Origin: CAWIMX01 sp963792785
Lineage (GTDB): Bacteria; Acidobacteriota; Vicinamibacteria; Vicinamibacterales; CAVVIG01
Assembly: GCA_963792785.1 (NCBI GenBank)
Contig: CAWBXO010000001.1
Span: 1,364,001 to 1,428,000 of the forward strand
Direction of reading: 5' to 3'
DNA length: 64,000 nt
The position numbers were made by a program, and so were the translations under genes. The stretch's first letter is position 1. Each line of letters starts with the position of its first letter. This document shows, piece after piece, positions 25,947-36,045 of the stretch. The notes under the pieces are model-generated. The model had not been told where the DNA came from. It searched no databases and worked only from the letters and a program-made list of their open reading frames with translations.

Positions 25947-26327
25947 CTACGCGACGAGCTGCCCGACGTCGTTCATATCGATCGGCTTATGCACGACACG
26001 CTCGGCGCCCAACTCGAGCGCGCGGGCCTCGACCTCAGGCGATCCATACGCCGTGAGCAGCACCACCCGGGTGGCCGGCGCCAGGGCGCGAATCTTCGGC
26101 AGCAGCGCCAACCCGTCGTCGTCCGGCAGCCGGTAGTCGAGCACCACGACATCCGGGTCCGACATCCGCCCCGCCAGCAGCGCGAGGGCGACGCGGCCCT
26201 CAGCCGCCGTCGCCACTTCGTGTCCCTGCCCCGTCAGCGCCTCCTCGAGCGACCAGCAGACCAGCGACTCGTCGTCGACGACGAGCACGCGCAGGCCCTT
26301 GGTGGCGACGGCGGTGTGGGTACCCAT
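25947..26327 (-). CDS. Stand-alone response regulator receiver protein
   Basis: A 126-residue CheY-like protein with the acidic pair DDE at 18-20, phospho-acceptor Asp64 (VVLDYRLPDDDG), the conserved Thr in LLTAYGS and Lys in VVHKPIDMND. There is no output domain. The MGTH start at 26327 is chosen for the family's usual length; an upstream in-frame ATG is possible. No kinase is adjacent; the PAS kinase at 30733 is the nearest. It is divergent from the dihydroorotate dehydrogenase-like gene, with a candidate sigma-54 promoter between them. Confidence 0.85.
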   Translation of the reverse strand: MGTHTAVATKGLRVLVVDDESLVCWSLEEALTGQGHEVATAAEGRVALALLAGRMSDPDVVVLDYRLPDDDGLALLPKIRALAPATRVVLLTAYGSPEVEARALELGAERVVHKPIDMNDVGQLVA

Positions 26328-26416
26328 CAGCTCACCTCTATCCATGCACGAACCGAGCCTTGCCGAAAAACCGGCGCCGTTCCAGCATCGCCGCGCGACG
26401 ATGGGCATTCTCCCCC

Positions 26417-26432
26417 TGGCACCGCACGTGCA
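26417..26432 (+). promoter_or_regulatory. Candidate sigma-54 promoter
   Basis: TGGCACCGCACGTGCA has GG and GC exactly 10 bases apart (-24/-12) and matches TGGCAC-N5-TTGCA except one base in the -12 box. It ends 24 bases before the ATG of the dihydroorotate dehydrogenase-like gene, the correct distance for a short leader. Two sigma-54 activator genes lie in the next 4 kb. Confidence 0.5.
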
Positions 26433-26455
26433 CCACCGGGAGTAGAGTTGATGTC

Positions 26456-27450
26456 ATGGATCTGCACACGCGCTACCTCGGCCTCACGCTCGCGCACCCG
26501 TTCATGGTGGGCGCCTCGCCCGTCACCGCCGATCTCGACGGGGTGCGGCGCGTCGAGGACGGCGGCTCGGCGGCCATCGTGCTGCACTCGCTGTTCGAGG
26601 AGCAGATCACGCTCAACGCGGCGGGCACCATCTACCACATGGATCCGCACGACCCGCAGTTCGCCGACGTGCTGCGCCACTTTCCGTCGGCCGACAACTA
26701 CCGGTTGTCGCCCGACCAGTACCTCGAGCACGTGCGCCGCGCGAAGGCCGCGGTCGGCGTGCCCGTGATCGCGTCGCTGAACGGCACGACCGGCGAGGCC
26801 TGGCTGAAGTTTGCCGCCGCCGTCGAGCAGGCCGGCGCCGACGCGCTCGAAGTGAACATGTACCAGGTCATCGCCGACGTGGACGAAACGTCGGCCGCCA
26901 TCGAGGGCCGCCTGCGCGACGTCGTGAGCGACCTGAAGAACCACGTGCGGTTGCCCGTCGCCGTGAAACTGCTCCCCTTCTTTACCGCGTTCGGGCATCT
27001 CGCGCACCGGCTCGACGACGCGGGCGTCGACGGCCTGGTGCTCTTCAACCGCTTCTACCAGCCGGACGTGGACATCGAGACGATGGCGCCGGTGCGCACG
27101 ATCGCGCTGTCGAGCAACGCCGAGTTGCGGCTGCGGCTGCGCTGGATCGCGCTCCTGCACGACCGCGTGAAGGCGTCGCTGGCTCTCACCGGGGGCATCG
27201 AGCAGCCCGACGACGGGATCAAGGCCCTGCTGGCCGGCGCCGACGGGGTGCAACTCGTGTCGGCCGTCCTGCGCAACGGGCCGGGCTTCCTCCACGTGAT
27301 GCGCCAGCGGTTGATCGACTGGATGGAGGCCAAGCAGATCGGATCGGTCGACGAGATGCGCGGGCGGGCGAGCGCGTCGAAGTCCGCGGACCCCGATGCG
27401 TTCGAGCGCGCCGACTACATCCAGACCCTCGGCCAATGGGTGCCGCGCGG

Positions 27451-27454
<4 letters not shown>
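26456..27454 (+). CDS. Dihydroorotate dehydrogenase-like flavoprotein
   Basis: A 332-residue TIM-barrel flavoprotein annotated in many genomes as dihydroorotate-dehydrogenase-like. The N-terminus MDLHTRYLGLTLAHPFMVGA and the barrel motifs VIASLNGTTGEAWLKFA, ALEVNMY, LPVAVKLLPFFT and LALTGGIEQPDDGIKALLAG follow the PyrD pattern of FMN-binding loops. It lacks the Cys/Ser catalytic base context of true PyrD and is not clustered with pyr genes, so a different substrate is likely. Its stop overlaps the convergent sigma-54 activator stop by 4 bases. Confidence 0.85.
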
Positions 27455-28470
<1,016 letters not shown>

Positions 28471-28480
28471 CGCGTCTCCC

Positions 28481-28705
28481 CTACACCAGGCGCAGCGTTT
28501 CGAACTCGGGAATCTCTTCCCGAATCGCGCTCTCCACGCCGACATGGAGCGTCATGTGCGCGCTCGGGCAGCCGGCGCACATGCCCGTCAGCCGGACGTC
28601 GGCCGAGTTGCCCTCGACGCCGAGTAACTGGATGTCCCCGCCGTCGGCCTGCAGAAACGGCCGCACGCGGTTGAGAATGGTTTCGATGCGATCTCTGGCG
28701 ATCAT
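28481..28705 (-). CDS. NifU C-terminal domain (Nfu-type) Fe-S scaffold protein
   Basis: A 74-residue protein consisting only of the NifU_C domain. The conserved CxxC (Cys43 and Cys46, GMCAGCPSAHMTL) assembles a transient Fe-S cluster between two monomers for delivery to target proteins; IETILNRVRPFLQADGGDI is the family N-terminus. It is upstream of the receiver-less sigma-54 activator in one transcription unit, a pairing that hints at redox or iron sensing by the activator, which itself carries clustered cysteines. The link is inference. Confidence 0.9.
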   Translation of the reverse strand: MIARDRIETILNRVRPFLQADGGDIQLLGVEGNSADVRLTGMCAGCPSAHMTLHVGVESAIREEIPEFETLRLV

Positions 28706-28731
28706 GAGAGCCTCCGTTCACCTCTGTCGTA

Positions 28732-28770
28732 GGCAACCGGCGTACCAGGTGCCGGATTTCCGAAAGCCGG
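28732..28770 (-). promoter_or_regulatory. Candidate sigma-54 promoter with upstream palindrome
   Basis: On the minus strand TGGTACGCCGGTTGCC (28747-28732) has GG and GC 10 bases apart and matches the sigma-54 consensus at most positions. It lies about 27 bases upstream of the NifU-type ATG. Just behind it a near-perfect palindrome of 19 bases, CCGGATTTCCGAAAGCCGG (28752-28770), could be an activator or repressor site. The activator encoded in the same operon would make this autoregulatory, which is inference. Confidence 0.5.
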
Positions 28771-28872
28771 TATTTCAACGGGATCTCGGCGGTGCCGGCT
28801 CCGAGGCAGGGCGGGTGGTGGGGAGTATTCCCCACCGGCTCGAAAATTCCCCGGCGGAGGGCGTCTCTGTGG

Positions 28873-30243
28873 TTACGAGGCGGCGGGCTTTTCGAGCTGG
28901 AACTTCTCGATGCGGTAGCGAATCTGATCCCGGTTCAGGCCCAGAAGCGCGGCGGCGCGCGTCTGGTTCCAGCCCGTGTGCTCGAGGGCCTGCACCACGA
29001 GGGAGCGTTCGAGCTCGTCGAGGTGGATGCCGCCGGCCGGCAGCACCACCTGATCGGCGATCTTGAGCGCGGCGCCGCTGCCGAGCGTGAAGTCGTCCGC
29101 CCCGAGCGTCGGCCCTTCACCCAGCAGCATCGCGCGCTCGACGGTGTTGCGGAGCTCGCGCACGTTGCCGGGCCAGCCGTACGCCTGCAGCCGCTCCAGC
29201 GCCTCGGCCGACGGCCCCTGCACGCGCTTCCGGAACTCCTGGTTGAAGGCGTCGATGTAGAAGCCGACGAGCACCGGAATGTCCTCGGCGCGGTCGCGCA
29301 GGGGCGGCAGCACGATCGGCAGCACGTTCAGCCGGTAGAAGAGGTCCTCGCGGAAGCGGCCGTGCCGGACCTCGTCCTCGAGATTGCGGTTCGTCGCGGC
29401 GATCACGCGCACGTCGACGCGGATCTCCGCCGACCCGCCGACGCGCCGGAACGTCTTCTCCTCGAGGAAGCGCAGCAGCTTGGCCTGGAGGGCCGGCACC
29501 ATCTCGCCGATCTCGTCCAGGAACACGGTGCCGCCGTCGGCGGTCTCGAAGAGGCCGCGCTTCTGCTGGCGCGCGTCGGTGAACGCGCCCCGCTCGTGCC
29601 CGAACAGCTCCGACTCGAGCAGCGCCTCGGGCAGCGCCGAGCACGTGATGTTCATGAAGGGCTTGCCGGCCCGGCTGCTGCTGTAGTGCAGCACCTTGGC
29701 CGCCAGATCCTTGCCGGTCCCGCTCTCACCCGTCAGCAGCACCGTCGACGCCGGGCTCGACGCCACCTTCTGCAGCATCGCCTTGGCGGCGGTCATCGCC
29801 GGGCTCGTGCCGACGATGCGATCGAGGCCCCAGGGCTGCGCCTGGCTGGCGCGCAGCTCCCGCACCTCGCGCCGCAGGCGCGTCGTCTCGAGCGCCTTCT
29901 CGACGAGCATGGCGATCTCGTCGAGGTTGAACGGCTTGTTGGCGTAGTGGTAGGCGCCCTGCTTCATCGCCTCCACGGCCGTATCCACGCTCGAATAGGC
30001 CGTGAGGAGGATCACCAGGGCGTCGTGATCGCGCGCCCGGATCTCCGTGAGGACCTGGAGCCCGTCGCCGTCGGGCAGCTTGAAATCGAGCAGCACCAGG
30101 TCGGCGCCCTCGGCGAAGCGCTCGATCGCCTCGGCGGCGGTCGCCGCCTCGACCACGCGGTAGCCTTCCTGCGTGAGGCGGTCCTTCAGCGACCAGCGGA
30201 TCAGCTGTTCGTCGTCAACGACGAGGATCGTCGGCGCGCTCAT
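28873..30243 (-). CDS. NtrC-family response regulator
   Basis: A 456-residue regulator with receiver (1-120; phospho-acceptor Asp53 in LVLLDFKLPDGDG), sigma-54 AAA+ domain (145-370; GESGTGKD, Walker B GGTVFLDEIGE, YGWPGNVRELRNTVER) and a Fis-type HTH (WNQTRAAALLGLNRDQIRYR). The sigma-54 contact loop reads GAFTDA instead of GAFTGA, a natural variant. Its start overlaps the end of the upstream single-domain response regulator by 29 bases on the same strand, and both are divergent from a PAS histidine kinase, so the three probably form one signalling module. Confidence 0.92.
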   Translation of the reverse strand: MSAPTILVVDDEQLIRWSLKDRLTQEGYRVVEAATAAEAIERFAEGADLVLLDFKLPDGDGLQVLTEIRARDHDALVILLTAYSSVDTAVEAMKQGAYHYANKPFNLDEIAMLVEKALETTRLRREVRELRASQAQPWGLDRIVGTSPAMTAAKAMLQKVASSPASTVLLTGESGTGKDLAAKVLHYSSSRAGKPFMNITCSALPEALLESELFGHERGAFTDARQQKRGLFETADGGTVFLDEIGEMVPALQAKLLRFLEEKTFRRVGGSAEIRVDVRVIAATNRNLEDEVRHGRFREDLFYRLNVLPIVLPPLRDRAEDIPVLVGFYIDAFNQEFRKRVQGPSAEALERLQAYGWPGNVRELRNTVERAMLLGEGPTLGADDFTLGSGAALKIADQVVLPAGGIHLDELERSLVVQALEHTGWNQTRAAALLGLNRDQIRYRIEKFQLEKPAAS

Positions 30244-30694
30244 CGCGCCCTAGTATATCCACGAGCGCGACCAGCGCCTCGAGATCGAACGGCTTGCGCA
30301 ACACACGGGCGACGCCCAGCCAGCCGGCCTCCATCTCGATCTCGGGCGTCACGAACGCGCTCATGAGCACGATCGGCGTCCGCGGCGCGACGCTGCGCAT
30401 CAGGCTCAGGAGCCGGAGGTCTCTGCAATCGGGCAACTGCAGGTCGAGCAGCACCGCCGCGAACGGCGCGTGCTCGAGCAGCACGCGCACGCCCTCGGCG
30501 CCGTCGGCCGCTTCGAACACTTCGTAGCCGAGGGGCCCGAGGGTCTCGGACACGCTCCAGCGGATGAGCGCTTCGTCGTCCACCACGAGCACACGGCCCG
30601 GCGCGGACTTCTTCCCGGTGTGGGGAAATTCCCGGACTGCCGGAGCGGCGCCCGCGCGTCCCGCGTCGAAAACAGGGCCGGTTTCGGCTAGCAT
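30215..30694 (-). CDS. Single-domain response regulator with N-terminal extension
   Basis: A 159-residue CheY-like protein. The receiver covers about 34-159, with DDE at 39-41, phospho-acceptor Asp84 (AAVLLDLQLPDC), Ser in VLMSAFVT and Lys in VLRKPFDLEAL. The first 33 residues are a low-complexity extension; a later start cannot be excluded. It overlaps the NtrC-type gene by 29 bases and is divergent from the histidine kinase by 38 bases. It may act as a phosphate sink or relay between the kinase and the NtrC-type protein. Confidence 0.82.
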   Translation of the reverse strand: MLAETGPVFDAGRAGAAPAVREFPHTGKKSAPGRVLVVDDEALIRWSVSETLGPLGYEVFEAADGAEGVRVLLEHAPFAAVLLDLQLPDCRDLRLLSLMRSVAPRTPIVLMSAFVTPEIEMEAGWLGVARVLRKPFDLEALVALVDILGRDERADDPRR

Positions 30695-30732
30695 GAGCGT
30701 CACACCAGTCGACCATTCAAAACCCGGACCAC

Positions 30733-31869
30733 ATGACCGCCGCCCTCGTCTCCGTCGTGGCACTGGCCGCTCTGGCCGCCCTCCTGCTGTGGCGCCAGCG
30801 CCGCCTGCTGTCGGATCTCCGGAAGCGCACCAAGGACCTCGCGGACGTCAACTATGCGCTCGACCAGTCCGCCATCGTCGCGACGACGGACACGACGGGC
30901 CGGATCACCTACGTCAACCAGAAGTTCTGCAACGTGTCGCAGTACACGCGCGGCGAACTGCTCGGACAGGATCACCGCATCCTGAACTCCGGCTACCACC
31001 CCAAGGAGTTCATCCGCGACCTGTGGGTGACGATCGCCGGCGGGCGGATCTGGCGGGGCGAGATCCGGAACCGCCGGAAGGACGGCACGTTCTACTGGGT
31101 CGACACGACGATCGTCCCGTTCCTCGATCGCAGCGGCCGGCCGTACCAGTACATGGCGATCCGCTACGAGATCACCGATCGCAAGCGATCGGAGGAGCGG
31201 CTGCGCGAGCAGGACGCGCTCGCCCGCCTCGGGCAGATGGCGGCCGTCGTCGCCCACGAAGTGAAGAACCCGATCGCCGGCATTCGCGGTGCGCTGCAGG
31301 TGATCGGCGGGCGGCTGCCGGACGACTCGCGCGACAAACCGATCGTGACCGAGATCATCGCGCGCCTGGATGCGCTGAACATAATCGTCCAGGACCTGCT
31401 GGTGTTCGCGCGGCCGCCCGAGCTGCGCGCCGAGCCGGTGGATCTCCAGTCGCTCCTCGACGAAATCGTCACACGCTTCCGTCGCGACCCCGCGATGGCC
31501 GGCGTCGAGATCGCGTTGGACGCGCCGACGACGGCGGTCGTGCGCGCCGACGCCGAAAAACTGCAGGCCGTGTTCCAAAACATCCTGCTGAATGCCGCTC
31601 AGGCGATGAGGGGCGCGGGGGCGATCCGCATCGGGGTCTCGCGGCGGGACGACGCCTGGGTCGTAGTGATCGCGGACCGCGGGCCCGGCATGCCGCCCGA
31701 CGTCCGCGAGCAGGCGTTCACGGCGTTCTTCACGACCAAGCACCGGGGCACGGGCCTCGGCCTGCCCATCGCGAAGCGGATCATCGACGCGCACCTCGGC
31801 TCGATCACGATCGAGACGCCGGCGGAGGGCGGCACGGCGGTCTCGCTCACGCTGCCGGCCGCGGACTGA
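30733..31869 (+). CDS. PAS-domain sensor histidine kinase
   Basis: A 378-residue kinase with one N-terminal membrane helix (residues 2-20), a PAS domain (about 40-155, with FCNVSQYTRGELLGQDHRIL and the PAC motif YQYMAIRYEITDRK), the HisKA box with phospho-acceptor His175 (VVAHEVKNPIAG), and an HATPase_c domain (NILLNAAQAM, DRGPGMP, FTTKHRGTGLGLPIAKRIID). The PAS domain is cytoplasmic, so a cytosolic or redox/energy cue is likely, but no haem or flavin ligand is evident. Divergent from the two response regulator genes it most probably controls. Confidence 0.92.
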   Translation: MTAALVSVVALAALAALLLWRQRRLLSDLRKRTKDLADVNYALDQSAIVATTDTTGRITYVNQKFCNVSQYTRGELLGQDHRILNSGYHPKEFIRDLWVTIAGGRIWRGEIRNRRKDGTFYWVDTTIVPFLDRSGRPYQYMAIRYEITDRKRSEERLREQDALARLGQMAAVVAHEVKNPIAGIRGALQVIGGRLPDDSRDKPIVTEIIARLDALNIIVQDLLVFARPPELRAEPVDLQSLLDEIVTRFRRDPAMAGVEIALDAPTTAVVRADAEKLQAVFQNILLNAAQAMRGAGAIRIGVSRRDDAWVVVIADRGPGMPPDVREQAFTAFFTTKHRGTGLGLPIAKRIIDAHLGSITIETPAEGGTAVSLTLPAAD

Positions 31870-31874
31870 GGGCT

Positions 31875-31888
31875 CCGGCTGAAGCCGG
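31875..31888. repeat. CCGGCTGAAGCCGG palindrome after kinase gene
   Basis: One copy, CCGGCTGAAGCCGG, sits 5 bases after the kinase stop codon and is followed by CGCCTACAG, the same type of tail as the copies near 8.2-8.5 kb. At this position it could act as a terminator-like hairpin between convergent genes. Confidence 0.85.
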
Positions 31889-31891
31889 CGC

Positions 31892-32110
31892 CTACAGATC
31901 CCGGCGGCGGAAGACGCGCACGTCGCGCGCGTCGTGCCGATGCGAAAGCTCGCTCCAGTCTGGCGCCGGCACCTCCTCCCACTCGTCGGTCAATCCCATG
32001 AGCGCGTTGGCGGCCGCCGCGAGCTGATCGCGGGGCGCACCGGGGAAGCGCCACGAGAGAATCGCCTCGACCTTCTGCCGATCCACCATCGATCGTTCCC
32101 TGGCCACCAT
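31892..32110 (-). CDS. Small acidic hypothetical protein
   Basis: A 72-residue soluble protein. The middle reads VEAILSWRFPGAPRDQLAAA then ANALMGLTDEWEEV, which looks like two helices with a conserved Trp pair; short proteins with this pattern occur in Acidobacteriota as hypotheticals. The ATG at 32110 is preceded by GGAGAG. It follows the small membrane-protein gene by 30 bases, so they are probably expressed together from the sigma-54-like promoter at 32387-32402. Function unknown. Confidence 0.6.
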   Translation of the reverse strand: MVARERSMVDRQKVEAILSWRFPGAPRDQLAAAANALMGLTDEWEEVPAPDWSELSHRHDARDVRVFRRRDL

Positions 32111-32140
32111 GTTGACGCTCTCCATGACGCGGCACGCCAT

Positions 32141-32347
32141 TTACGTCTTGCCCACGCGCGCGAAGATGCCGCCGACGAACACGCCCACACCGAGCAGGCC
32201 GACGACGATGCCGACGGGGAGCATGATCATCGTGACGCCGAGCCCGAGCCCCACGACCATCATCACGAAGCCGATCGCGATGGCCGCGGCATGCTCGAAC
32301 CACCGGCCGATCTCACTGAACAGGTGCGCCGAAACTGTCTGTGCCAT
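32141..32347 (-). CDS. Small two-helix membrane protein
   Basis: A 68-residue inner-membrane protein. Residues 20-62 form one or two membrane helices (AIAIGFVMMVVGLGLGVTMI then MLPVGIVVGLLGVGVFVGGI) with short soluble ends. AAGGAGG lies 6-7 bases before the ATG. A candidate sigma-54 promoter is located 40-55 bases upstream. It is probably cotranscribed with the small protein gene that follows. No family could be recognised. Confidence 0.7.
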   Translation of the reverse strand: MAQTVSAHLFSEIGRWFEHAAAIAIGFVMMVVGLGLGVTMIMLPVGIVVGLLGVGVFVGGIFARVGKT

Positions 32348-32386
32348 GGCGCCCTCCTTCCGGGTGCAACTCCTACCAGGAGGAGA

Positions 32387-32402
32387 AGCAACACGCGTGC
32401 CC
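32387..32402 (-). promoter_or_regulatory. Candidate sigma-54 promoter
   Basis: On the minus strand GGGCACGCGTGTTGCT has the GG-N10-GC spacing and matches TGGCACG-N4-TTGCT at every position but the first. It would drive the small membrane-protein gene starting at 32347. A second such site faces the other way at 32484-32499, so this 198-base gap appears to be a divergent sigma-54 control region. Confidence 0.55.
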
Positions 32403-32483
32403 GGATTCTTGCCGACATTCCGGTAAACCGGTTGCGGCCTCGCGGTGGCCGGCGATATTCGGGCGTGTTTCGCGGCAGTCCGG

Positions 32484-32499
32484 TGGCATGCCTCATGCT
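32484..32499 (+). promoter_or_regulatory. Candidate sigma-54 promoter
   Basis: TGGCATGCCTCATGCT keeps the GG-N10-GC spacing and matches the sigma-54 consensus except one base in each box. It ends 45 bases before the universal stress protein ATG. CCGGTAAACCGG, a short palindrome related to the one near 28.76 kb, lies between the two divergent sites. Confidence 0.45.
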
Positions 32500-32544
32500 C
32501 CGCAGGCGGTAGGATGGTGATCTCACCATCAAGCGAGGCACACG

Positions 32545-33039
32545 ATGATCACCCTCAAGAAGGTTCTGGTGGCGACCGATTTCGGCGAGGCGGCTGACGC
32601 CGCGCTGGCCTACGGCCAGGCCCTCGCGCGCACCTTCGGCGCGACGCTGCACGTGATCCACGTCGTCGACGACCTCTTCACCCGCGTCGCCGGCGAGGGC
32701 TACGTGTCCGTGCTGCCGGAACTGCAGCGCGATCTCGAAACGTCGGCGAAGGCCCGGCTCGACGAACTGCTGATCGACAACGACCCGAAGCCGCTGCCCG
32801 TGGTGAAGACGATCGTGGTGTCGAACACGCCGGCCAGCGCCGTCGTGCAGTACGCGGCCGACGAGGCCATCGATCTGGTCGTCACGGGCACGCACGGGCG
32901 GTCGGGCGTCGCCCACCTCTTCATGGGCAGCGTCGCGGAGAAGATCGTCCGCTCGGCGTCCTGCCCCGTGCTGACGGTGCGGCACCCCGAGCGCGAATTC
33001 GTGAAGGCGGACACACCGGCCGTGAAGGTCCGCGCCTGA
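32545..33039 (+). CDS. Universal stress protein, single UspA domain
   Basis: A 164-residue UspA protein. ATDFGEAADAALAYGQALA is the first helix region and GTHGRSGVAHLFMGS the intact ATP-binding loop, followed by VRSASCPVLTVRH. A short basic tail extends past the usual end. One base separates it from the GNAT/acyl-CoA synthetase gene, so the two form an operon behind a candidate sigma-54 promoter; USPs are often coupled to acetylation or acyl-CoA enzymes. Confidence 0.9.
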   Translation: MITLKKVLVATDFGEAADAALAYGQALARTFGATLHVIHVVDDLFTRVAGEGYVSVLPELQRDLETSAKARLDELLIDNDPKPLPVVKTIVVSNTPASAVVQYAADEAIDLVVTGTHGRSGVAHLFMGSVAEKIVRSASCPVLTVRHPEREFVKADTPAVKVRA

Positions 33040-33040
33040 C

Positions 33041-35798
33041 ATGCCCCAGACGACGAGCGGCATGCACCCGGTGAGCGGGCCGCTGCCGGGCGGGGACGAC
33101 CCGTCCAGCCCGCGCCTGATGCTGCGCGATGGCTCCGTGGCCGCGATCGCCGTGGCCGGCGCCGGCGATCGCCCCGCCGTCCGGCGGTTCTTCCAGGAGC
33201 TCTCGCTCGAATCCCGCCGCCTCCGCTTTTTCTCGATCGGCCAGGTGCCGCAGGACGTGATCGATCGGCTCTGTGACGACTCGGACCCCGCGCACACGCT
33301 CTCGCTCGTCGTGAGCCGCCAGGTCGGCGCCGCCGTCAAGCCCATCGCCGTCGCGTCGTACGTGGCCACGGGCCCGACGACGGCCGAGGTCGCCTTTGCC
33401 GTGGACGACGCGCTCCAGGGCCACGGCCTCGGCTCGGCGCTGCTCGAGCGGCTGGCGGTGCTGGCCGCGCCGCACGGCATCACGCGCTTCGTCGCGACGA
33501 CGCTCGCCGACAACTCGGCGATGCTCGAGGTGTTCCGCGACTCCGGCTTCGTGATCCGCGCCCGGCCGGAGGCCGGCTGCGTGGAGCTGCAGCTCGACAT
33601 CACGCCGTCGGCCGAGAGCGTGCGCCGCGCCGAGGGGCGCGATCACCGCGCGAGCGCGGCGTCCCTCGTGCCGCTGCTCAGGCCGCGGGCGGTCGCCGTC
33701 GTCGGGGTGTCGCGCGACGAGAGCCGGATCGGCCGGCGCGTGTTCGACGCGCTGCGCCAGGGCGGCTTCGCCGGCGCGGTCTATCCGGTGAACCCGGACG
33801 CCGGCGCGATCGACGGCGTGCCGTGCCACGCGAGCGCCCGCACCCTGCCCGCCGACGTGGATCTGGCGGTCATCGCCGTGCCGCGCGAGGCCGTGCCGGG
33901 CGCCGTGGACGACTGCGCCGCCGCCGGCGTGCGGGCGCTCGTCATCATCACCGCGGGCTACGCCGAGGCCGGCGAGGCAGGCCGCGCGAGCCAGCGCGCG
34001 CTCGTGACGCAGGTGCGGAACCACGGCTTGCGCATGGTCGGCCCCAACTGCATGGGCGTCATCAACGCGGCCGAAGGCGTCCGGCTGAACGCGTCGTTTT
34101 CGCCGGTGATGCCGCCGCCGGGCCGAGTCGCCCTCTCGTCGCAGAGCGGTGCGCTCGGGCTCGCGATTATCGAACTCGCCGCCGAACGCGGCGTCGGGCT
34201 GTCGACGTTCGTGAGCATCGGCAACAAGGCGGACGTCTCGAGCAACGACCTGCTGCAGTACCTGGGATCAGGACGACCAGACGTCGGTCATCCTGCTCTA
34301 CCTCGAATCGTTCGGCAATCCGCGGAGATTCGCGCGGCTCGCGCGGCGCATCGGCCGCGCGAAGCCGATCGTCGCCGTGAAAGCCGGGCGCACGCGGTCG
34401 GGGTCGCGCGCCGCCGGCAGCCACACCGCGGCGCTCGCGGCGAGCGACGCGGCGGTCAACGCGCTGTTCAACCAGTCGGGCGTGATTCGCGCCGACACGA
34501 TCGACGAGATGTTCGACGTGGCGGCGTGCCTCGAGTCGCAGCCGCTGCCGCGCGGGCGCCGCGTCGCGATCGTCACCAACGCCGGCGGGCCCGGCATCCT
34601 GGCCGCCGATGCGTGCGAGGCCGCGGGCCTCACGATCGCGGACAACTCGGCAGACACGCGCGCGCGGCTGGCGGCGTTCCTGCCCGCCGAGGCGAGCCTG
34701 GGCAACCCCGTGGACATGGTGGCGTCGGCCGGCCCCGACGCCTACCGGCGCACGATCGAAACCGTCCTTGCCGCCGACGACAACGACGCCGTGATGGTGA
34801 TCTTCACGCCCGTGGACCGGCGCAACGCCGGCGCGACGGTGAGCGCCATCCGCGATGGGATCCGCGCCGGCCGCGCCACCGCCGGCGCGCGCGCCAAGCC
34901 CGTCCTGGCCTGCGTGATGGGCGAGCCGGGCGGCCCCAAGCCGTTCGAGATCGACGGCGAGCGCGTGCCGGCCTACGCGTTTCCGGAGAACGCCGCCCGC
35001 GCGCTCGGGCGGATCGCGCGCTATGCCGAATGGCGCGCGCAGCCGCCGGCGCTCTACTGGGGCTTCGAGGACGTGCGGCCCGCCGACGCCCGCGCCGTCT
35101 GCCGCGGCGTCGTCGAGAGCCGCGGCGACGCGTGGCTCACGCCCGAGGAAATGCGGCGCGTGCTGGACGACTACGCGCTCCCGCTGCTCCCGGCCGTGCT
35201 GGCGCACTCGGGCGACGAGGCGGTCGCGCTGGCCGCCGTCGTCGGCTTCCCGGTCGTCGCCAAGATCCAGGCGCAGAGTCTCTCGCACAAGACCGAGGTG
35301 GGCGGCGTGCGCGTGGGCCTCGCGTCAGAGAAGGCCGTCCGCAGCGCCTACCGCGACCTGACGGGGATCCTGCGCGACCACGGCCTGACGGGGCCGATGG
35401 ACGGCGTCGCGATCCAGCCGATGATCCAGGGCGGCGTGGAGACGATGGTGGGCGTGGCCGACGATCCGCTGTTCGGCCCGCTGGTGGCGTTCGGCCTCGG
35501 CGGGATCCACGTGGAGGTGCTCGGGGACGTCGCCTTCCGCATCGCGCCGCTGGCCGACCTCGATGTCGACGCGCAGCTGCGCAGCATCCGCGGCTTCCCT
35601 CTGCTCACCGGCTATCGGGGCCAGCCCCCGGCCGACGTGCCGGCGCTCAAGGACCTGCTGCTGCGCATCTCGCAGCTCGCGGTGGACGTGCCCGAGATCG
35701 TCGAGCTGGACCTGAACCCGGTGATTGCCCTGGCCGAGGGCACCGGGTGCCGCATCGTCGACGCCCGCGTGCGCGTGGCGCCGGCGAGAAGACCGTAG
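33041..35798 (+). CDS. GNAT/ADP-forming acyl-CoA synthetase fusion, with a one-base frameshift
   Basis: A fusion of about 918 residues once the frame is corrected. An N-terminal GNAT acetyltransferase (about 30-180; VAFAVDDALQGHGLGSALLE) precedes the CoA-binding domain (VAVVGVSRDESRIGRRVF), the succinyl-CoA-ligase-like domains (GPNCMGVIN, SSQSGALGLAI) and a C-terminal ATP-grasp domain (LAHSGDEAVALAAVVGFPVV, IQPMIQGGVETMVG). This is the PatZ-like protein acetyltransferase/acyl-CoA synthetase set, but with GNAT at the N-terminus. An extra C at 34262 shifts the frame: before it the protein reads SSNDLLQY, after it the next frame reads WDQDDQTSVILLYLESFGNP. The reference-like continuation suggests a sequencing error or very recent mutation. 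It follows the USP gene by one base. Confidence 0.85.
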
Positions 35799-35800
35799 GA

Positions 35801-36026
35801 ACCACAGAGGTCACGGAGGCACAGAGACGGCCCGCGGAAAGGGCGCCCGACGCGGGCGGCCTGCGGAGCAGGCCGCCAGGCGGAGGTGCGAGGCCGGCGG
35901 GCGCGAGCCTCTCGTCCGCATTGGGCTCGTGCACGCCGGCCTCGCACCTCCGCGTCGCCGCCTTCGGCGGCCCGCGTCGGGCGCCGGTCACCGTGCACAC
36001 CTCCGAGTCTCGGTGTCTCCGTGGTT
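35801..36026. repeat. Composite inverted-repeat element (CCACAGAGG family)
   Basis: About 226 bases in a gene-free gap. The ends read ACCACAGAGGTCACGGAGG and, inverted, GTCTCGGTGTCTCCGTGGTT. Inside, GGCGCCCGACGCGGG (35842-35856) is exactly inverted at 35971-35985, and GGCGGAGGTGCGAGGCCGG is nearly inverted before a GCCGCCTTCGGCGGC hairpin. The whole element can fold into one long cruciform. Related elements are at 41.9 and 60.5 kb. No ORF is supported within it. Confidence 0.85.
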
Positions 36027-36045
36027 TTCCCGTAGAATCAGCGTC

